NCBI GenBank assembly: GCA_016708955.1 | Contig: JADJES010000013.1 | Span: forward strand, 1 to 49,811 | Length of the DNA stretch: 49,811 bases | Direction: 5' to 3' | Source of the DNA: Nitrosomonas sp. | GTDB lineage: Bacteria > Pseudomonadota > Gammaproteobacteria > Burkholderiales > Nitrosomonadaceae | Part shown: one piece after another, positions 38,601 to 46,803 of the stretch | How positions within the stretch are numbered: position 1 is the stretch's first letter | How the letters are laid out: each line of letters starts with the position of its first letter | Position numbers and translations under genes: made by a program | Notes under the pieces: generated by a model | Database searches by the model: none | Seen by the model: the letters and a program-made list of their open reading frames with translations, nothing else | Told to the model about the DNA's origin: nothing

Positions 38601-39406
38601 CCGGCCAGTTCTTCGATATACGGGCGCATGAGCTCAGCGCCCAAAGCACAATTAATACCGACGGATATCGGCCGGGTATGGCTGACCGAATTCCAGAATG
38701 CTTCCGGTGTTTGTCCTGAAAGCGTGCGTCCGGAGGCATCGGTAATGGTGACCGAAATCATGATCGGCAGCCGGATGCCATGGTCTTCGAAATATTGATC
38801 AATCGCAAAAAGCGCCGCTTTGGCATTGAGTGAGTCGAAGATGGTTTCAACCAGCAGAATATCCACCCCGCCATCCACCAGCCCGCGAATCGACTCGGTG
38901 TAGTCGACGACGAGTTGGTCATAAGTAATCCCGCGAAAGCCCGGATCATTAACATCCGGAGAAATGGAAGCAGTTTTGGTGGTCGGCCCGATCACACCAG
39001 CGACAAAACGCGGCTTTTCCGGTGTTCTCGCCTCGAAGCTTTGCGCGGCTTCACGCGCCAGTTTTGCGGCAGAGCAATTCAATTCATAAACCAAATCCTG
39101 CATGTGATAATCCGCCATCGAAGCCGCATTGGAATTGAAGGTATTGGTTTCAAGGATATCCGCACCCGCTTCCAGATAACCCGTATGGATCGAACGAATA
39201 ACCTCCGGCTGCGTGAGTGTCAATAAATCATTATTTCCTCGCAGATCATGCGGAAAATCGGCAAAACGCTGCCCACGAAAATCCGCCTCGGTCAGTTTGA
39301 ATGTCTGAATCATCGTGCCCATCGCGCCATCCAAAATCAGGATGCGCTGGGCAAACAAACTTTCCAATAAGGCGGTGCGGGATTCTCTAGTCATGGATTT
39401 GTTCAT
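35684..39406 (-). CDS. metH: Cobalamin-dependent methionine synthase
   Basis: A 1240-residue MetH, which transfers a methyl group from methyltetrahydrofolate to homocysteine through cobalamin. Domains in order: the homocysteine/zinc barrel (about 15-340; ILDGAMGTMIQ near the start, GGCCGTTPAHI carrying the zinc cysteines); the pterin-binding barrel (about 355-620; NVGERTNVTGS); the cobalamin cap and Rossmann domain (about 650-890, with the axial-ligand motif DVHDIGKNIV); and the S-adenosylmethionine activation domain (about 910-1240, RPAPGYPACPDH). Full length and intact. A second ATG four codons in is an alternative start; neither has a clear ribosome site. A TATAAT at 39435-39430 (minus strand) could be its -10, but the expected -35 falls in the homopolymer block upstream. 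No cobalamin riboswitch is visible. Confidence 0.97.
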   Translation of the reverse strand: MNKSMTRESRTALLESLFAQRILILDGAMGTMIQTFKLTEADFRGQRFADFPHDLRGNNDLLTLTQPEVIRSIHTGYLEAGADILETNTFNSNAASMADYHMQDLVYELNCSAAKLAREAAQSFEARTPEKPRFVAGVIGPTTKTASISPDVNDPGFRGITYDQLVVDYTESIRGLVDGGVDILLVETIFDSLNAKAALFAIDQYFEDHGIRLPIMISVTITDASGRTLSGQTPEAFWNSVSHTRPISVGINCALGAELMRPYIEELAGVADVYTSVHPNAGLPNPLSETGYDESPEYTANQIKGFAQSGFVNIVGGCCGTTPAHIKAIAQAVSDIAPRKIPEIPKKLRLSGLEPLNIGDDSLFVNVGERTNVTGSRAFARLILNDDYAEALNVARSQVESGAQIIDINMDEAMLDSQKAMVTFLNLVAAEPDICKVPIMLDSSKWTVIEAGLKCVQGKSVINSISMKEGEEEFIKHARLARRYGAAVIVMAFDEQGQADTLKRKVDICTRSYRLLVDQIGFPPEDIIFDPNIFAIATGIEEHNNYGVDFIDATRIIKQTLPYAKVSGGVSNVSFSFRGNEPIREAIHTAFLYHAIKAGMTMGIVNAGQLGVYSDIPAELLEKVEDVILNRRPDATERLVEFAENFKGKKKEQVEDLAWRDESLQQRLTHALVRGIDAFIVEDTEAARVEIEKKGGRPIQVIEGPLMEGMSVVGDLFGAGKMFLPQVVKSARVMKQAVAHLLPFIEAEKKLSGDNKPKGKIVIATVKGDVHDIGKNIVTVVLQCNNYEVINMGVMVPSAQILDMARREKADIIGLSGLITPSLEEMAHVAKEMQREGFTIPLLIGGATTSRVHTAVKIAPHYEGATVWVPDASRAVGVCSNLLSRDLLAGYVQEIKEEYEKVRTQHKNKKGTAKLLALAEARANAYKTDWANYQPYQPELIGVRTLNNYPLDKIVPYIDWTPFFQAWELAGRYPDILKDEVVGETASQLFRDAQTMLKKIVEQKWLSANAVIGLFPANSVGDDIEIYTDQSRSKLAMTYHCLRQQDQKPTGKPNRCLSDFIAPKETGIKDTIGLFAVGAGFGIDERVKAFEDANDDYSAIVLKALADRLAEAFAEHMHARVRREFWGYAKDETLTNEQLINEEYKGIRPAPGYPACPDHTEKGPLFAVLNASENAGIIITESFAMVPTAAVSGFYFAHPESTFFAVGKIGKDQVEDYAKRKGWTVEETEKWLAPVLAYER

Positions 39407-39446
39407 GTTGTAAAAAAGATGGATGGGGCATTATACCGGCTGGTTG

Positions 39447-39789
<343 letters not shown>

Positions 39790-39796
39790 AAATTGA

Positions 39797-40600
39797 TTAC
39801 AGATAAAGTAATTGCAAACGGTAGCCCAGTGCATTCAATTGGCTGCTATCAAAATCCAGCCGGATCTCAATTTCACGCCGGGGTTCAATAAATTGAAGCG
39901 ATTTATCTTGATCCGGCAAGTAATCTTGGGCGGTAAAAATTCTGCTGGTTATAATTTGATCATGAACATCCAGCAATAAGAGTTGCAGTGCTGGCAATGC
40001 TTGCGGGAAAGGTGCGTGATTGCTGATGATCGCGCGCATGGTGGTGACTTCCGGTTGCCGCGTCAGATTCTTTTGCAGATCCGATGATTCGATACCCAAT
40101 TGATTGATATCTTGCGGATAGGGTACCGTGCAGGCAATGAACGCACAATAGCGTTCCAAATAAGGTCTGATTTCCGGCGAAATGATCGTCAGTTCGGTAC
40201 GATAGGCATACGCGATCTGCCCGATCAATAGCAATAATAGAAGAACATTCGCCAATCCCCAACCCCACGATTTTTCGGCTGATTTGTCATCATCAAAGGG
40301 GTTATCCGAAGCTTCGGTTGTTTCCGGATTCCAGTCCGGAGAAACCGGCAGATCCATTGCACTATCCGAATTCGTGATTACTGCCAGATTTTCTGTGGCT
40401 GCTTGCGGTTCACTGATCAATTGCGATTGCAACTGGGTTGGGGATTCAATGGCGGATTCATTAACGGTAATCAACGTGGCAAACCCATTGAAAATCCGCT
40501 GACAATGTCCGCAACGCACTTCACCGCCACAGGCTTGTAATTGCGCGGAATTCACACGAAAGGTCGTGCCACAACCAGGACAGAGTGTTACCAGCGCCAT
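39797..40600 (-). CDS. MJ0042 zinc-ribbon / DUF3426 membrane protein
   Basis: A 267-residue protein. The N-terminal zinc ribbon holds two CxxC pairs (CPGCGTTFRV and CGHCQRIFNG), then a variable acidic linker, one membrane span at about 115-135 (WGLANVLLLLLLIGQIAYAY) and a DUF3426 domain (residues about 150-267) with LTRQPEVTTMRAIISN and PALQLLLLDVHDQII. Proteins of this layout sit beside prmA in many beta- and gammaproteobacteria; their function is unknown, perhaps an envelope or regulatory sensor. It is the last gene of the aroQ-accB-accC-prmA direction, 114 bases after prmA. Its C-terminus ends in LQLLYL eight bases from the homopolymer block, and since the stop is clear, the end appears reliable. 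Confidence 0.88.
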   Translation of the reverse strand: MALVTLCPGCGTTFRVNSAQLQACGGEVRCGHCQRIFNGFATLITVNESAIESPTQLQSQLISEPQAATENLAVITNSDSAMDLPVSPDWNPETTEASDNPFDDDKSAEKSWGWGLANVLLLLLLIGQIAYAYRTELTIISPEIRPYLERYCAFIACTVPYPQDINQLGIESSDLQKNLTRQPEVTTMRAIISNHAPFPQALPALQLLLLDVHDQIITSRIFTAQDYLPDQDKSLQFIEPRREIEIRLDFDSSQLNALGYRLQLLYL

Positions 40601-40714
40601 TCGCTACTCCCTGAAATGATCCGAATAGGTGCCAATGGCTGGATAATTGGATAGAAATTTAATTGTTTCGGTATCAACTTAAAATCCTGGCTACCCTACA
40701 AGGCAAAGATTATT

Positions 40715-41632
40715 TCACCTTTTGATTCCGGTTAACAGCACCCAGCCTTCTTGTTCATTGGCAATGTGCATATCAAACCATTGTTGATAAACGCGCCTGA
40801 CGTCCTCGGCTTGTTCCTGCAGAATTCCTGACAACACAATATGACCGCCTTTCCGGACTGCTTTCTCAAGAATCGGCGCCAGTATGCTCAAAGGATTCGC
40901 CAGAATATTTGCAACCACAACATCCACTTGTTCACTGGGTTGCAAATCCTGCTGCGCGGCTTTATGCGCTGTTGCAAAAATAAATTTCGCTGGATCGCAG
41001 TTATTGCGCAGCGCATTGTCTTGACTGGCAGTGATCGCTTGGGGGTCAATATCAATACCGGTCACGTGATCTGCGCCGAGCTTTATCGCTGCGATCGCCA
41101 ATATTCCGGAGCCGCAGCCATAATCAATCACGCTGTTTCCCTGCTGTAAATGCTGATCCAGCCAGCCCAAACACAGTTGTGTCGTAGGATGGCTGCCGGT
41201 ACCAAAAGCCAGACCAGGATCGAGTATCAGATTGATTGCCGCCGGATCAGGCGATTGATGCCAGGTTGGAACAATCCATAAACGCGGGGATATTTGAATC
41301 GGATTAAATTGTGACTGCGTTAAGCGCACCCAATCCTGTTCTTCAACGCGTTCCAAACGATAATTGGGTTGACTATCCAGTTGCACGAGATGTGTGACAT
41401 TTTGCATAATTTCTTCAAAATCCGCGCCTTGATTAAACAAGGCAGAAACTTCCGCATTCTGCCAAATCTCGCCGCTAGGTTCTCCGGGTTCTCCGAACAG
41501 CAGTTGTTCATCTTGCGTATCGGCAGCTGCATCATGAATATCCACTGACAGTGCGCCCTGTTCCATCAAGGCATCACTCAGTAATTCGGCATGCGCCGCA
41601 TCAGCTCGGATAATCAGGGTAACCCAGGACAT
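40715..41632 (-). CDS. prmA: Ribosomal protein L11 methyltransferase
   Basis: A 305-residue SAM-dependent enzyme that trimethylates several amino groups of ribosomal protein L11. The N-terminal substrate-recognition domain (MSWVTLIIRADAAHAELLSD) is followed by the Rossmann methyltransferase domain with the SAM motif VIDYGCGSGILAIAA, the acidic strand end VTGIDIDPQA and the catalytic-loop motif VVANILANPL. Also present is the family motif PGLAFGTGSHPTTQLCL. Length is normal. It follows accC by 58 bases on the same strand, a frequent order in this class. Confidence 0.96.
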   Translation of the reverse strand: MSWVTLIIRADAAHAELLSDALMEQGALSVDIHDAAADTQDEQLLFGEPGEPSGEIWQNAEVSALFNQGADFEEIMQNVTHLVQLDSQPNYRLERVEEQDWVRLTQSQFNPIQISPRLWIVPTWHQSPDPAAINLILDPGLAFGTGSHPTTQLCLGWLDQHLQQGNSVIDYGCGSGILAIAAIKLGADHVTGIDIDPQAITASQDNALRNNCDPAKFIFATAHKAAQQDLQPSEQVDVVVANILANPLSILAPILEKAVRKGGHIVLSGILQEQAEDVRRVYQQWFDMHIANEQEGWVLLTGIKR

Positions 41633-41690
41633 GCTTCTTATCGAGCCTGTTAACAGTCAGTTTGAAAGGGAGGGAGCGATCGATTGCCTA

Positions 41691-43046
41691 TCAATCCTTC
41701 TTATTATGCAGGGCAAGTTTCTGCTCCAGATAATGAATCGCGACACCGCCGCGCAAGAAGGATGCATCGGTCAACAAATCCAGGTGCAATGGAATATTTG
41801 TTTTAATACCAGTAACCACCATTTCGGATAGGGCGATCCGCATACGTGCAATCGCTTGTTCACGCGTATCCCCATATGTGATGATCTTGCCGATCATGGA
41901 ATCGTAATACGGCGGCACCATATAATTATGGTAAACATGCGAGTCAACCCGCACACCCGGTCCGCCCGGCGCGTGATATTGCGTAATACGTCCGGCGGAA
42001 GGTGTCAGTTTGTAAGCATCTTCCGCATTGATACGACATTCTATCGCATGCCCCTTGATGACCACATCCTTTTGACTAATCGGCAACACCAAACCGGCTG
42101 CTACATTAATTTGCGCCCGTACCAGATCAATACCGGTAATCGCTTCCGTCACCGGATGCTCCACTTGCAAGCGCGTATTCATTTCAATGAAGTAGAATTC
42201 ATTGTTCTCAAATAGAAATTCAAAGGTGCCCACACCCCGATATTTAATGCGGCGGCAAGCATCGGCACAACGCTCCCCCATTTTATTACGCAATTTTTCC
42301 GATATTCCGGGCGCTGGCGCTTCTTCGAGAATTTTCTGGTGGCGGCGCTGCATTGAACAATCTCTTTCTCCCAAGTGAACAGCATTGCCATGTTCATCTA
42401 CCAACAATTGGAATTCGATATGGCGCGGATTTTCCAGATACTTTTCTGCATAAACAATCGGGTTCCCAAACGCTGATTGGGCTTCATTACGCGTCATGAT
42501 CACAGCATTGGATAAGGCCGCTTCGGTGTGTACGACTCGCATTCCGCGGCCGCCGCCGCCACCAGCAGCTTTAATGATGATGGGATAGCCGATCTCCCGC
42601 GCAATCTTCTTCACCTCATCGATATTTTCAGGTAATGCGCCATCTGATCCCGGCACACAGGGCACGCCGGCTTTTTTCATGGCATTCTTCGCGCTGACTT
42701 TATCGCCCATCAAGCGAATCGTTTCAGGCCGCGGACCGATAAACACAAACCCGCTCTTTTCAACCCGTTCGGCGAAATCCGCATTTTCTGACAGGAATCC
42801 GTAACCGGGATGAATGGCTTCCGCATCAGTCACTTCTGCGGCACTGATAATCGCCGGCACGTTAAGATAGCTCTGCGCCGCCGGCGCCGGGCCAATACAT
42901 ACCGATTCATCGGCCAACTTGACGTACTTCGCTTCTGCATCGGCCTCAGAATGCACTGCAACTGTTTTGATACCCATCGCACGACAAGCACGCTGGATCC
43001 GCAGGGCAATTTCGCCACGATTTGCTATAAGAATTTTCTCAAACAT
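41691..43046 (-). CDS. accC: Acetyl-CoA carboxylase, biotin carboxylase subunit
   Basis: A 451-residue enzyme that carboxylates the biotin on AccB with ATP and bicarbonate, the first half of malonyl-CoA formation. Motifs: MFEKILIANRGEIALR at the start, the glycine-rich ATP-grasp loop KAAGGGGGRGMRVV, HLGERDCSMQRRHQK, and the catalytic region FYFIEMNTRLQVEHPVTEA. Full length and intact. It is preceded by accB with a 25-base gap, so the pair is co-expressed in balanced amounts. Confidence 0.98.
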   Translation of the reverse strand: MFEKILIANRGEIALRIQRACRAMGIKTVAVHSEADAEAKYVKLADESVCIGPAPAAQSYLNVPAIISAAEVTDAEAIHPGYGFLSENADFAERVEKSGFVFIGPRPETIRLMGDKVSAKNAMKKAGVPCVPGSDGALPENIDEVKKIAREIGYPIIIKAAGGGGGRGMRVVHTEAALSNAVIMTRNEAQSAFGNPIVYAEKYLENPRHIEFQLLVDEHGNAVHLGERDCSMQRRHQKILEEAPAPGISEKLRNKMGERCADACRRIKYRGVGTFEFLFENNEFYFIEMNTRLQVEHPVTEAITGIDLVRAQINVAAGLVLPISQKDVVIKGHAIECRINAEDAYKLTPSAGRITQYHAPGGPGVRVDSHVYHNYMVPPYYDSMIGKIITYGDTREQAIARMRIALSEMVVTGIKTNIPLHLDLLTDASFLRGGVAIHYLEQKLALHNKKD

Positions 43047-43071
43047 AGTTATCTGATCTCTATTCAGATAA

Positions 43072-43566
43072 TCATTGAATTACGAATAAGGGTTCGCCAT
43101 ATTCAACAGGCTGACCATTCTCTAGCAAGATCGCTTTGATGACTCCGTCTTTATCGGCTTCAATTTCATTCAACAGCTTCATTGCTTCGATAATGCACAA
43201 TGTATCGCCTGCTTTAACCCTATGCCCGACTTCGACAAAGGCACTCGCACCCGGCGATGCAGCTCGATAGAATGTTCCCACCATAGGAGATTTAACAATA
43301 TGGCCATCCGGTATTGCATCCTTATCAGCAGCTGAAGTTCCATTAACATTCGCTGTTTCTGATCCTGACCCAGGCGTTGATGTTTGCTGCTGAACAGGGG
43401 ACATAACCTGCTGCATGGCAGGCGGCATAAATGCATAATTTTGCACCCCGGAACCAGACTTACTGATACGAACTTTTTCTTCACCTTCCGTAATTTCTAA
43501 TTCAGCGATACTTGATTCTTCAACCAGTTCAATGAGCTTCTTAAGCTTTCTTAAATCCATATCCAA
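43072..43566 (-). CDS. accB: Acetyl-CoA carboxylase, biotin carboxyl carrier protein
   Basis: A 164-residue carrier. The N-terminal helical part (MDLRKLKKLIELVEESSIAE, after MD) binds biotin carboxylase; a Pro/Gln/Ser/Thr-rich linker (about 50-85) follows; the C-terminal biotinyl domain has SPMVGTFYRAASPGA and the biotinylation site IIEAMKLLNEIEAD, where the Lys of EAMK receives biotin. The usual third residue after Lys is Met (KLMNE); here it is Leu, a conservative change. Directly upstream of accC. Confidence 0.97.
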   Translation of the reverse strand: MDMDLRKLKKLIELVEESSIAELEITEGEEKVRISKSGSGVQNYAFMPPAMQQVMSPVQQQTSTPGSGSETANVNGTSAADKDAIPDGHIVKSPMVGTFYRAASPGASAFVEVGHRVKAGDTLCIIEAMKLLNEIEADKDGVIKAILLENGQPVEYGEPLFVIQ

Positions 43567-43710
43567 TCTCCCGAGACAATGCCTCGTTTTAAGGTAGTTT
43601 TGAGAACAAAAATATTTAATGTAATAATGAGCAAGTTACGGTTGCGTTGCGAAAAGAATTGAAGTTTAAATTAAGATTTATCGATAGTTCAGATTCAACA
43701 TCCGGTTAAT

Positions 43711-44163
43711 TTAAGATGTCATTGCATATTCCAGCGCCAATTCATATCCTTTAGCCCCCAAACCACTAATAATGCCAATCGCCAGATCAGAAAAATAGGA
43801 TTTCTGACGAAATGATTCACGGGAATAGATATTTGAAAGATGCACTTCGATAAAGGGCATTTTTACAGCAGCAAGCGCATCTCGTAAAGCGATACTGGTA
43901 TGCGTGTATGCAGCCGGATTGATGATTATGAAATCTGTTCCATCACTCATCGTTTGTTGGACCCTCTCTATTAGAGCGAATTCAGCATTACTCTGAAAAA
44001 AATCCAGTTTAACGCTTGCATTTTCAGCTAATCTGCTTAAATTTCTGTTAATATCTTGCAACGTCATACCGCCATAAATCTCCGGTTCGCGAACCCCCAG
44101 CAGATTCAAATTTGGTCCGTGAATAATCAAGATATTTCTCACCTTTACATTTTTCGAGTCCAT
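43711..44163 (-). CDS. aroQ: 3-dehydroquinate dehydratase, type II
   Basis: A 150-residue enzyme converting 3-dehydroquinate to 3-dehydroshikimate in the shikimate pathway. Signature: ILIIHGPNLNLLGVREPEIY with the catalytic Tyr and Arg loop, then INPAAYTHTSIALRDAL, the EVHLSNIYSRESFRQKS strand with the conserved His, and ISGLGAKGYELAL at the end. Length is normal for the dodecameric type II family. It heads the aroQ-accB-accC-prmA cluster, 144 bases before accB. Confidence 0.97.
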   Translation of the reverse strand: MDSKNVKVRNILIIHGPNLNLLGVREPEIYGGMTLQDINRNLSRLAENASVKLDFFQSNAEFALIERVQQTMSDGTDFIIINPAAYTHTSIALRDALAAVKMPFIEVHLSNIYSRESFRQKSYFSDLAIGIISGLGAKGYELALEYAMTS

Positions 44164-44488
44164 TTGTTAATTATGGACTCTTATGCTGAAAATGTACAGT
44201 TTTTAAAGAATTTCGCCGAACTTAAGCGAAAGTTGTTGAAATAATATTGAATCTGATCTTTCAAAATATAGAATCTGAATCAGTCCGCAGAAAGATCATA
44301 GCCAAACCGCAAACAATCGAATTCTGTTCTTTATAATTTGCCCGCGATTGCCCAAGCACCTATAACCAAAAAGAGATAAACTGCCCAGCTCGGGGGCAAG
44401 CCTCCGAGATTTTCGCGATGCGGTTAAAAAAATTCAAAGAAACTATAAGCTCAATTTTTAAAAAATGATAAAATCCCCAACTTCCAAA
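44164..44488. other. Intergenic region between aroQ and tRNA-Thr
   Basis: No gene. A hairpin lies at 44389-44408 (CTCGGGGG-CAAG-CCTCCGAG, one mismatch). AT-rich sequence with GATAAAAT at 44467-44474 may be the -10 of the tRNA promoter. The divergent aroQ promoter must also be here. Confidence 0.4.
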
Positions 44489-44564
44489 GCCGTCTTAGCT
44501 CAGTTGGTAGAGCAACGCACTCGTAACGCGTAGGTCCGCAGTTCGATTCTGCGAGACGGCACCA
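44489..44564 (+). tRNA. tRNA-Thr (anticodon CGT)
   Basis: A 76-base cloverleaf with encoded CCA. Acceptor GCCGTCT pairs with AGACGGC; D arm GCTC-AGTTGGTA-GAGC; anticodon loop CTCGTAA (anticodon CGT, reading ACG codons); variable loop AGGTC; T arm CGCAG-TTCGATT-CTGCG; discriminator A and CCA. One anticodon-stem pair next to the loop (A-C) is imperfect. Its 3' half is repeated downstream, making it a likely integration site. Confidence 0.95.
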
Positions 44565-44613
44565 AAGAGACAACCACATCCAACCAATTGATTTTATTTA
44601 TAGCACCAATGTT

Positions 44614-44646
44614 TCGTAATCAGTAGGTCCGCAGTTCGATTCTGCG
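44614..44646 (+). repeat. Partial copy of the tRNA-Thr 3' half (att-like site)
   Basis: From the anticodon through the T arm, 44614-44646 repeats 44521-44553 with three mismatches (TCGTAATCAG for TCGTAACGCG, then an exact run through TCGATTCTGCG). No 5' half is present, so this is not a tRNA. Integrases of phages and islands commonly target tRNA 3' ends and leave such partial copies. Confidence 0.65.
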
Positions 44647-45005
44647 CAACAACACTTAATAAATCATACGTTGCCATACTTAATACCTGCCCAGCCTGAC
44701 GCGGGCGAAATTTGTTAACCCGTAAAATATTCCGAAGCAGTGAGTTTCTGGGGCACGTTGGTAGATGTTTTTGGGATTGCTTTTGAAGCAAGCCGCCCTT
44801 GGCAGTCCGGCGAACTCCACCCAACCGGAGGAAAGCGACCTTTTCTCCGACAGAGGAACTGCGCCATTTCTTCGCACAATCAAGATTTTCAACTGAGGAA
44901 GGATCAAACTGGCGGCAAACCAGTGCTGCACCATAACCACCTTTCCAGATCAGCAAGTTTTTGTACCAGACAAATCATTCCACAGGTTAGCACTGTTTGA
45001 ATGCT
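44647..45005 (-). other. Unrecognised stretch between tRNA copy and the TPR gene
   Basis: Open in two minus-strand frames for about 85-120 codons (for example VEFAGLPRAACFKSNPKN) but with no convincing start, ribosome site or known family. It may be island debris or an interspersed repeat. Confidence 0.3.
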
Positions 45006-45233
45006 TCAAGTACAAGCCGCTCGGTCTTTTGTTGACCGGCATGCTTCGCACAAAAGCTTGTCCAATAATAATTCTGAGCGTCGATGTTGCGGAATAACTC
45101 CAAGATTTCTTCCAAAAGCTATCCAATTGGGGTCTTTATCAACATCATTGCTCAGCCATTCCAGAAAATGGTTAGAGCATATACTTGAGAACAGATTTAC
45201 AGCAAACCGATGTGGATTTTTCTGCGCCAAGTG

Positions 45234-46078
45234 CTTGCGAATCTCCAACGCATCCCAAGCATATTTACGTGCTTCTTCATCTTGACCTGCTTCACTCAAG
45301 AAAATAGCATAAGTACTCAGTGATGTCGTATAATCCGGATCATGACGATCAGGGTTCTTCTCCGACAAGCGCTTGCGTATTTCCAGCGCATCCCAAGCAT
45401 ATTTACGTGCTTCTTCATCTTGACCTGCTTCACTCAAGAAAATCGCATAATTACTCAGTGACGTCGTATAATCCGGCTCATGACGATCAGGGTTCTTCTC
45501 CGACAAGCGCTTGCGTATTTCCAGCGCATCCCAAGCATATTTACGTGCTTCTTCATCTTGACCTACTTCACTCCATCGGTTCCCATAGATGTAGTGACGT
45601 CGCATAATCTGGCGCGTGACGATCAGAACTCTTATCCGACAAGCGCTTGCGTATCTCCAACGCATCCAAAGCATATTTGCGTGCTTCTTCATCTTGACCT
45701 ACTTCACTCAAGAAAGTCGCATAATTACTCAGTGACGTCGCATAATCCGGCTCATGACAATCAGGGTTCTTATCCGACAAGCGCTTGCATATCTCCAGCG
45801 CATCCCAAGCATATTTGCGTGCTTCTTCATCTTGACCTACTTTACTCAAGAAAGCCGCATAATTACTCAGTGACGCCGCATAAGCCGGCTCATGACGATC
45901 AGGGTTCTTATCCGACAGGCGCTTACGTATCTCCAGCGCATCCCAAGCATATTTGCGTGCTTCTTCATCTTGACCTACTTCACTCAAGCGGTTCGCATAA
46001 TTACTCAGTGACCTTGCATAATCCGGCTCATGACGATCAGGATTCTTATCCGACAACGCTTGAGAATCTCCAACGCAT
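45234..46078 (-). repeat. 138-bp tandem repeats encoding 46-residue TPR units
   Basis: About six to seven consecutive units on the minus strand with a 138-base period (for example unit boundaries at 45375 and 45513). Each encodes ALEIRKRLSEKNPDRHEPDY, then a SLSNYA.FLSE string and GQDEEARKYAWD. Adjacent units are nearly identical in DNA, pointing to recent expansion or gene conversion. One unit (near 45570-45600) has a deletion that breaks the frame. Confidence 0.8.
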
Positions 46079-46659
46079 TTCAGGATAAAGGGAGCTCCGA
46101 ATTATTATCTCCGATTCGGCATAACTTCACAGCATGATCAATTAATGCATTCGCATACTCATTCATTAATTGATCGTCTTTAGGTTTCTTCTCTGATTTT
46201 TCGTGCTTGTTCTAATAATACTTCTGATATCAAACTGTAGAGCTTTCCCAATTGCACCGATTCTTCTTTTAAATGAGATCTCGCTATACCGGAAATCTGG
46301 TTTTGCACTAGGCGTCAATCTGGCAAAAGCAGATTCAGCCAATACGGATAAATTATTTGATGTTTCCGTAGCGACAGCAACAATATCGTGATAACAATGA
46401 CCAAGTGACGAACCAGCGCTTCCACCCAATGTTTCATGCAAATCATAATATTGCTTAGATAATCTTGTGAGCACGGTTAAAGCATGGCGGTGCATAGATT
46501 GGTGGGCATATTTATCCAAAACCGCATCCAGCAAATTGGTTGCTGAGGAGCGCAATAGCGTTTGCGCTACTAACGCTTCACCGAGTAAATCTGGTCGTAC
46601 TGCTTGCAAGCCCTGCTTTCCAGGATAGAGTGGCCCAACGCATGAAACAAGTAATTAAA

Positions 46660-46803
46660 GGCTATGTAGCAGTTAATTGTTGAATTTCCCAGTTATCTGA
46701 TAACAAACGACTTTTTGGCCACTATAAAATAACATAACTTCATGATTAATAAGAGATCATGTAATATTATAAATCATTTTCAACAATTAATTGTGACAGA
46801 GCC
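46660..46803. mobile_element. Small MITE-like element inserted in the NLR-like gene
   Basis: A 144-base segment flanked by 25-base inverted repeats: 46660-46684 and 46779-46803 (GGCTCTGTCACAATTAA form, about five mismatches). No gene inside. On the minus strand its edges are preceded by TTTAAATA and followed by TTTAATTA, a 7-of-8 match consistent with an 8-bp target duplication. Removing it and one copy rejoins ISTADF with NYLFHALG, continuing the ancestral protein after one further base repair. The TIR and the 8-bp duplication resemble the IS6 family, a tentative parent. Confidence 0.6.

Noticed and set aside
44740..45000. Opposing open frames of about 86 codons each beside the tRNA copy
   Set aside because: Both strands are open at once, there is no start context and no known domain.
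45234..46078. Regular direct repeats that could suggest a CRISPR array
   Set aside because: The period is 138 bases with no unique spacers, and the repeats translate as TPR units in the minus strand.
45320..46088. Plus-strand open frames across the TPR repeats
   Set aside because: They are antisense shadows produced by the codon bias of the repeated minus-strand units.
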